This document shows, one piece after another, positions 56,717-64,000 of a DNA stretch of 64,000 bases. Numbering within the stretch: the first letter of the stretch is position 1; each line of letters begins with the position of its first letter. Source of the stretch: Sympetrum striolatum. Lineage: Eukaryota; Arthropoda; Insecta; Odonata; Libellulidae. Where the stretch lies: contig OX388349.1 of assembly GCA_947579665.1 (NCBI GenBank), positions 41,115,854-41,179,853 of the forward strand, given 5' to 3'. The notes beneath the pieces were generated by a model that worked only from the letters and a program-made list of their open reading frames with translations, ran no database searches and was not told the origin of the DNA. Position numbers and translations under genes: made by a program.

Positions 56717-59700
56717 CGACACCTGATACAAACCCCTAACAATCTAATAGCATCACCTTGTGGAAACAGGTTGTTTTGATTAAGAAACTGGGGTTAAAAT
56801 TACGACGATCTTTCCTTCGGAATAAGAATTAAAATCCGCAATATCTCGGCCAATTCCGAGTAATTACGATCACTAACACATCCAGCATGTTGAAGTTTAT
56901 TACATCAGTAGATATTTATTCGTCCGCCATTCATTTCTCTGAGAATTTTCAATCGATAAGTCCAGATCCATCCGTTAATGCCAAGAGTCACGTCATTCAA
57001 GCGTGAGTTAAACTACTGCAACGGTAGTTCGCAGTGTTTACACTATGAATATTTCATGAATGATTTTATGGGATGGGCACATGGTAACTGATACCTTTTT
57101 CGTTTTGTAGGGTTATAAACTTGCATGTAGAATTTGGACACGCTTCGTAATCTAAAGCTACAAATTTAAAATATCAAAATCGACATGCGTCTTAATAAGC
57201 GGTGACAGAGAATTAAGCAATTGGTACCATGATGCTAATGGTCGTTGTTATAAAGGGTGTGTAATAAGCAGTCCAGAATGGAGAAAACCTCTAGTATCCA
57301 AGATTATAGTTCTGACTGCATTAACTCTGCAATGTCATTTTACTATTTTTCCTCCACTAAGCATGATGTGAGATCAATTAAACTGTTTATGATAATGATT
57401 GATGTACTAGTTTGTTGATTATCCGATCATCTCTTCTCTTGAGCTACTAATTAATCAATAAGGAAATAGTCACTCTCCGATGAATTGCATGCAGAAAATT
57501 TACTCGGATTGCTAACGTGGTCGACCAAGATGGTCTCAGAGTTTGCTGCCGAAACGTCGGCATTATGGAAGGAGACAGCCTGGTTACAAATCCCGAGAAA
57601 ACTTTTTGCATAATTACAGTAGCTTCAGGATCGTGGAGAAGGTGACAAAGCAACAGTGACTTTAGTGATTTTTAATTGTTTACCTAATGATAAAAAGTTC
57701 TAAGTGCAAAAAAGAATTTTTAGCCCTAAAAAGTTTTGGTGTTTGTTAAATGAAGAAATTCCAAGTCTATTTATTTATTAGTTCCAATAGTTTATTTTTC
57801 TTAAATTTTATTATACGTTTTTTTATGTTCACTTCGTTTCTTTGTATTTTAATATGTAAAATAGCAAATTCTGTGTTGTGATTCCTCTTTATCATTGCAA
57901 AGTATGAATGTACTCTTTCTGGTACGGTGGTTGCCCCCACACAGGTACCTTGGAGGCAACCTATTGCTTTCTTAAGCCTTTTTGTAAAATTCGATATCCT
58001 TTTGAAAGCTATAAATTAATCTAAACTATGGTTATATAGATAATAAAGCTAAGAAAATGATGATTTTGCGCTTAGAAGTTGATATATTCGACTGTAAAAA
58101 GAGATATTTATACCTGAGGTAAAAAGGGCATGAAATCGAAGCAAAATGAAGAACGGAAAACATTTAATTTGATGGAATTAGTAGATTTCTATTTTAGTAG
58201 TACAATAATGGTTACGTGATGCAAGAGTTTAGCATCTTGCGCAGTAGTTCACTCCTAAAATTTTGCTGTTCAAATAATTGTTTCCTTCTCCTTTTCGAAC
58301 GTTCGTACCTTCTTTTAATCGAACTTCAGTACCACATTCTCAACAAATTTAAGGAAATTAAATTTTCTGAAATTGGAAGGACAAGACAGTATCGTACTCT
58401 AGAGCAACAATATTGGCACATTACGTTTTATAGAAGAGTTATGAAATTTTCAATAAAAAAATAAATGATTAATTTTAGATAGAATACATTACGTTGGAAG
58501 ACGTAAATTGAAGAAACGGAGGGAAACCAAAACTAAACAGAAAAATTGTACGTCTGAATTTTAATGTTTGTATGTAATAAGTATGCAGAAAGCATGCTCA
58601 TGCGTGGGTTATATTAAAGATACATGATTGGTTAAAATATACTTATGGACGATTTGTTTTTTGGTCGCCCCAAGTACAATCCCACGTGACATTCAAGCAG
58701 AACGCTGTCAGCTGTCGCCAATTCGGTTTCATCTCGTAGTTGAATGAACAGGAAATCGAGATTCTGGTCTGATGTGCGGGAAATTTGGAAACTAGCCCTA
58801 TGCTCAGTGAAGTAACACTGTTTTGATATTATTACAGCTGCTGGTAGGGAAGGATTCACGAAAGAAAAACTCTATTGGAAGCATCTTTCAAAACACACAT
58901 GAAATTATTCAGTTGAAATTTGGAAGTTAGTTTTGAGTGTAAGAGAATTATTGACTGTATATATTTAAATTTAATAGCATTGAAACATATAACTCATATT
59001 AATTGTAAAGTATTTAATTATAATTCTTTTGTTTTAAATATATTTATTACAATTACACTGTAAATCTATAATAAATGTATTTATTACTGAACAGAGTATT
59101 AAAATTACATAGATTGAAATAAAATTTTGAATAGGGTAATAAGTATTCATTTCAGTACTCATTTTTAAAAGAAAATTAATAAATAACAACTATATTATAA
59201 TTTCAGGATTTTATTTGATTATTAATTTTAGTAAGTAAATTGCTGAGGTACAAACCTTCTGAAGAGCAATTACTGGCTCATGAGGGCCATAAAGATATTT
59301 TATTATTACAAATATGATTCTGAAATTACTAATCTGTTTGTATTATTTCATTTGTGATTTCGTTGAATTCTTTTAAAAACATTAACATTTAAAGCCATTA
59401 AAAAAACATGATTAGATATTTAATGTATAAATATAATGTTAAAAATTGAAGTATACTATATAAGACGCGTCATAAAAATAAAATTAGATCTACTTAAGCT
59501 ATTTATCGTGCAAAAATTGCGCTTCGTCTACTTAAGTTTGCAATAAATATTTTATCTTCTTAGATTTGAATCTACGTTGAAATTCCTCTTAGTTTTCCTT
59601 TCACCTAAATATTTGTATCCTAATATAAACGAAGTTTATACGCTAGCATAGCTACAGATTTCATCACCAAAGTCATAGAATAATCTTTGTATCTCTTTAG

Positions 59701-62017
59701 ATAGAAGGGTTCTACTTAAGATTTGAACGCACTTTAAATTTTTCATTAATTCATCTACTGAAGTCAAATTTAGTACCAATGTGGGCTTTTAGAAAAAATC
59801 CTATGATGAAGATAGCTTATTACTCTTTTAATCCTCATTTTGTGCTCCCGAATGAAAAACTTGAGCGGTAAAAGCTCGATCGAACTTTGAAGAGAACGAA
59901 TTATCGCGGAATTCATTTCAAATGGCATTGGAATTCCGAAATTGGCTTTCACGTCACTATCAGCAGCTGTTTAATCAAAAGTTAACAAGGCTAACTTTTG
60001 CATCGTCGAGCGGGAGGCACTTCGTTTTATTTCGCGTAATGCTTTATATTTCATCTGGGAGTGCTGTGAACGGTATTTCCTTATGCATTGATGCTTGAAA
60101 TACCACCGTAGCTTCACTCGGAAATCCTTGGATATGGAAAAAGGACAAGTCGAAACATTCCGCATCTGCCCTTCGATGCAATTAGGCTAATCGGGAAGAC
60201 TCTTAGCATAGGCTTTCGAGCTCCACAGCGATGAAATATTGATACCCCATTCATCACTGTGTAAGCCCTGCCAGTTCTCGCAGCACCATTGGATTGGAAC
60301 GGCGCCTACGGAATGGAGCGGCACCCGGCTTTCACCAGTAACTGATGGTGACGAACGCATTTCTCTTTGCAGTTGAATGGTGATTGGTTTCGAAGTCCTT
60401 TCTTTTTAACGATTGCCGTCTCCATTCAGTCGAACGGAGGCAAAAATAATGCTGTCAGAATGAAGAAAAATGTTGCTTATCTGTTGATTTGTTGTAAAGG
60501 TCATTACAATAGCTTGGATTGTCAATTTTAAATTTAAAATTGAAAGAAGTAACTTGGATATACGCTGATAAAGTTTCAACAAGTCAAAGTTCATCTGTTG
60601 AAAAATAGAAAATTTGATCTTCTTCTTGGGGCACTATTATTTATTTTAGTTTGGATTGATTCTGGATGTATTTTTTTTTCAGTAAACTTTCTTGTCTTTA
60701 GAAATTTAGATTTAGCATCTATTTTATTTAGTTAAAAAAAGTTGCGTTTCATCAGACAAAGGTCTGTCGACAGAACGTCAATTGCACAAAATATTATATC
60801 ACAAAATATTATAAAATGCATTTTGAAAACAGTTCGGACAAACAAATAGTGCTGAAGTGACAAGAAGCACAAAGAAAACGAAAAAAATAAAATAAAATCA
60901 ACTATACAATAAGTAAATTTGAACTAATTTTTCTATAATATAAATTTGCCCAGCACATTTTACCTTTAGAAGAGAAAGAAATTACGGCATAGAAAAAGAC
61001 AGAAAAAAACTTCTGAAGGTACACAATTAGACATATTCAATTATAAAAAAAAATTGAAAACAATCTCGATGTTGTTTCATGTTTCACAGCAATTTTCTTT
61101 CTCTATAATGACGACAGTTTAGCAAAGTATTAGATTGTTTCTTCAACATGAAGACGCCCGCAAGATAGTTTATAATACAGCAGTCATAATAAAGTTACAA
61201 TGAATAACATTCAGCGATACTTGGTGGAATGTTATCAAAGAGAGATCTTTGCTAACAAAACTTGTAGAGAATCCACAAGAAAACAACACATTTTACGCAG
61301 AAACCGATAAACGAATTCAATTTTCCTGTGTTTTTTGTACAAGTTTTGAAAGTAAGTATTTCACTATGAAGAAGGTATATTTTGGTGAGCATGAAACAGC
61401 ATCGAGATTTCATGCAACCAGTACCGCGGAAAACCATCAACTGCCTTTTAGAAAGCTTATCATTTTTATTCAGTCTATCCTTTATTTATTCTTTTTAGAT
61501 GCATGTGGCATGCCTTTCACCGCAAAAGGATGCATTCTATTTTCTTGCCTGTTGCATCCAATGGCTGTGCAGCTCATTCCCAGTCCACCCTCCATTAACG
61601 GCTAGCTACTTTATCCGGTAGGGTGTGCAGCTTTTGAGCAAAGTCTATGGCTTTCCGTCAGAGAGTACGTAAACGTCTTTAACCTACTTTTATGAGAGGA
61701 TATTCAATTGAAAAACGCTTCGAGGATCATAAATAGGGTTTTTATGGGCCATAAAATGGGACCTTTGGACTTGCTTCCTTATACTCCAATGCCTTCCTTA
61801 GGCTGCTGCGTACCTTTGACCGTTTACGATCTGCAGAAATTTTTCCGTTCCTTACGTTACGACATTTTAAGCTCTCAACCACAGTTTTTTTATCGCGGAT
61901 TTAGTTATGAGCTAAAGCTGTCATTTTCAATTTTTCCCATGCACGAAGTTCTTCAGTTTGCAGGAATTTAGAGGTTAGATCCATTTTTATTATTTTTGTT
62001 TATTAAATACCAGTATT
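56717..62017. other. AT-rich DNA, no feature recognised
   Basis: Frames here (for example 58216-58464, 61249-61605) have no recognisable domain and look like chance ORFs. A GCCGAAACGTCGGC palindrome at 57548-57561 sits in a more GC-balanced patch (about 57470-57620) that may be an old repeat copy. Confidence 0.45.
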
Positions 62018-62873
62018 AAAAATCTGATGTGGCCAGCACATGACTTTCTCCATATATAAGATGTAAATATTTATCTACGACAGTATTTTCGAACTCTATA
62101 TTCCATCTAAACTTTGAAGATGAGTGATTAATTTATATCATATTATATATTAAGTCACAAACATTATAAATAATGTTTTTCGGGACATGCTCGATGAAAA
62201 ACGATGAAATGGCTATTCGCCCACAGCGCCCAGAGCGCTCACGAAGTACATAATCATCAACTTCCGATTTATCAGTATTTCATGAATATCTCCTAAAAAA
62301 TCAGTTTTACAAAAATATATTTCACACAAAAGTTATAGCAAATTTTATTTTCTAAAACTATTATAATTAATAGTATATACCTAAATATCATATTTATGGA
62401 GATATTTTGAAAACCGGAAATGAGCTTTGAAGAATGAAGCTCAACTTCTGGTCAATCGATTTACTCCAAAAACTGATCAACTCTAACGACACCAACCAAA
62501 ATACTATATATGAAATTTGGTGTTAATTCGACAATTAGTTTTCATGTTAGAGCGCCCACAAAGTACATAACAGCTACTTCCGGTTTATCAGTATTTCACG
62601 AATAACTCCTAATCAACCGGTGATACAAAAATATGTTGAATAAAAAAGTTATAGAAAAACATATTATCTAAAACTTTTATAAGTAATACAATATACCTAA
62701 ATATCATATTTATGGATAAATTTTGAAAACCGGAAATGAGCTTTGATGAAGAAAGCTCGACTTCCGGTCAACCGATTTACTCCAAAAACTAATCAACTCT
62801 GACAGCACACACCACAGTACTATATATGAAGTATGGTATTGATACGACTTATAGTTTTTACGTTAGAGCGCCC

Positions 62874-62953
<80 letters not shown>

Positions 62954-63089
62954 ACAGACATCATTCCGAAAATGGTCAAAACGTGTTCTAGGGATCCCAA
63001 AACGTGTATTTCCGTTGAAATCTCGAAGTCGAATTTTTTCATGAAAACAATACTTTCTCTATACTTCGTATATGGAGAAAGTAAAAAAA
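62018..63089 (-). mobile_element. Isolated full copy of the array element, opposite strand
   Basis: On the minus strand it reads head hairpin (63052-63082), TG tract (about 62878-62948, CA on plus), two internal repeats with CCGGAA hairpins, tail inverted repeat (62043-62056), stem-loop (62027-62041) and CAGATTTTT. Unrelated DNA lies on both sides, there is no minisatellite, and no clear target duplication is visible. The copy defines the element as about 1.07 kb and shows it can insert away from the array. Confidence 0.88.
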
Positions 63090-63495
63090 TGAGTACCAAA
63101 GGACCTCATTTGTGCTTGCGTTACCTGTGGTGTTTTATTTTTACTTCCAACAATGTATTATTATTTATTCATTCGTAAGGTCTACAAATAACCACCAGGC
63201 CAGGTGGTAGTCATTCCTGTGGGGGAGGGACAAATTAAATTATCTGCCTGGTGTTAATAATAATAATGATCGTCTTTATTTAGGCAACATTCAACCTAGT
63301 CGAGAGGAAACCCCTCCAAAGCCTCCCAAAGACAGTATGTAATAAATGTAATTAAAACATTTAAAACAATCATACAATATTTAAAAATTCAATCATGAAA
63401 AGTTTATTAAGGTTTTACATATAAATCCTTTACAATGAGGCGAACTTGCAATTTTAAGCTATAATCAAACTTATACAGCAATTATTTATCCAGTA
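63090..63495. other. AT-rich DNA, no gene
   Basis: It includes a small hairpin ACCACC/GGTGGT at about 63191-63208. No coding segment is recognised. Confidence 0.4.
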
Positions 63496-63560
63496 CAGTA
63501 AACTCCCGCTTATCCGAAATGTTCGGGACGGTTTACCCGAAATTTTTGCTATCCGAACCG
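63496..63560 (+). mobile_element. pogo/Tigger-like terminal inverted repeat
   Basis: TA is followed by CAGTAAACTCCCGCTTATCC, then GTTCGGGACGG and a second CCGAA-type block with TATCCGAA. TA-flanked CAGT...CTTATCCG ends are typical of pogo-type Tc1/mariner elements, including their MITEs. The other end was not found before the window edge. Confidence 0.55.
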
Positions 63561-64000
63561 GCCGCCGCACAGTGGGCTAGCATAGAAAAAAGCTGGCCAA
63601 AAATACGAAAGTAGTTTTTCTGAGTGCGGACTTTGAAACTTCGCATGGTTATTTTGAATAAATTCTACATTTAACTGCGAAATGGTTTCTGTTGATTCCT
63701 GCGCATTACAATTCTACAGGGGGTCAAAGTTGGCAAAATTTTGCGAAAAATACAGGTGTTCGATTTTTCGCGAAATTCTTCAACTTCAAAACAATGCTGA
63801 ACCCATTAAAAGTAAGTTATCGGATAAAACACAACACCACGTTATAAACCTTTACTTTTTTTTCACAAAATTTAAATTTATTTATTGCAAATGAGTATTT
63901 GCATGTTTTTTAAACAAAATGGTGGACTCTTGTTTTAGATAAAAGTTATACCTAAAGCGAGGAAAATAGTTGTGAGGCACTCAGAGAGACATGAAGATAT
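63561..64000. other. Right edge, possibly interior of the pogo-like element
   Basis: No transposase or other coding segment is recognised. The 70-residue frame at 63682-63894 has no domain. Confidence 0.35.

Noticed and set aside
60755..60790. CTGATGA on the minus strand as another hammerhead
   Set aside because: No GAA segment at suitable distance and no stem I partner; only a short CAGAC/GTCTG hairpin is next to it.
61249..61605. 118-codon ORF
   Set aside because: It has no recognisable domain, overlaps an antisense frame and lies in AT-rich DNA where openings of this size occur by chance.

Overview
The window reads as AT-rich nuclear DNA from an animal, most likely an arthropod. Every recognisable coding segment belongs to a metazoan transposable element: a CR1/L2-type LINE with an esterase-like ORF1, a second LINE remnant, two Penelope-like ends, and a P-like element with a spliced THAP exon. 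tRNA-derived SINEs and several MITE-like elements add to this. I found no host protein gene, rRNA gene or functional tRNA gene that I can defend, and nothing prokaryotic. The species assignment is inference only.

Left half (1-34632): a head-to-tail array of about 18 units of one non-autonomous repeat family. A complete unit has a hairpin head beginning ACTTTCTCCATATA, a (TG)n tract about 125 bp in, two or more roughly 317-bp internal repeats each carrying a CCGGAA...TTCCGG hairpin, a tail repeating the head's first 14 bases in inverse (TATATGGAGAAAGT), a small ATGTG/CACAT stem-loop and a CAGATTTTTT end. Most units are separated by blocks of a roughly 92-bp minisatellite. The same element occurs alone, inverted and without minisatellite at 62018-63089, which fixes its ends and shows it is a mobile element. 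Subterminal inverted repeats, a 3' stem-loop, an internal microsatellite, no obvious target duplication and head-to-tail concatenation all resemble Helentron-associated (HINE/DINE-like) elements. That class assignment is my inference.

A full-length LINE (25948-30473) has split the head of one array unit. It has a 5' UTR, ORF1 (short coiled coil plus SGNH-hydrolase-like domain), ORF2 (apurinic-type endonuclease plus reverse transcriptase), a GAAA-tetraloop hairpin and a TGTAGA-repeat tail. Both ORFs are open, so the insertion is young and may be competent.

Right half (34633-64000): mostly unassignable AT-rich DNA with nested old elements. At 35878-39173 inverted arms of about 430-470 bp enclose a broken LINE reverse transcriptase and its 3' region. 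At 46897-50277 two Penelope-like 3' ends lie in inverted orientation, each with a hammerhead-ribozyme-like motif. One of them has been interrupted twice: by a 205-bp MITE-like element, and by a 2.2-kb P-superfamily-like transposon with an exact 8-bp target duplication, 23-bp perfect terminal inverted repeats and a THAP first exon. Around these lie tRNA-derived SINE copies, one further copy of the 205-bp MITE, several two-copy tandem duplications, possible piggyBac-like ends and a pogo/Tigger-like terminus near the right edge.
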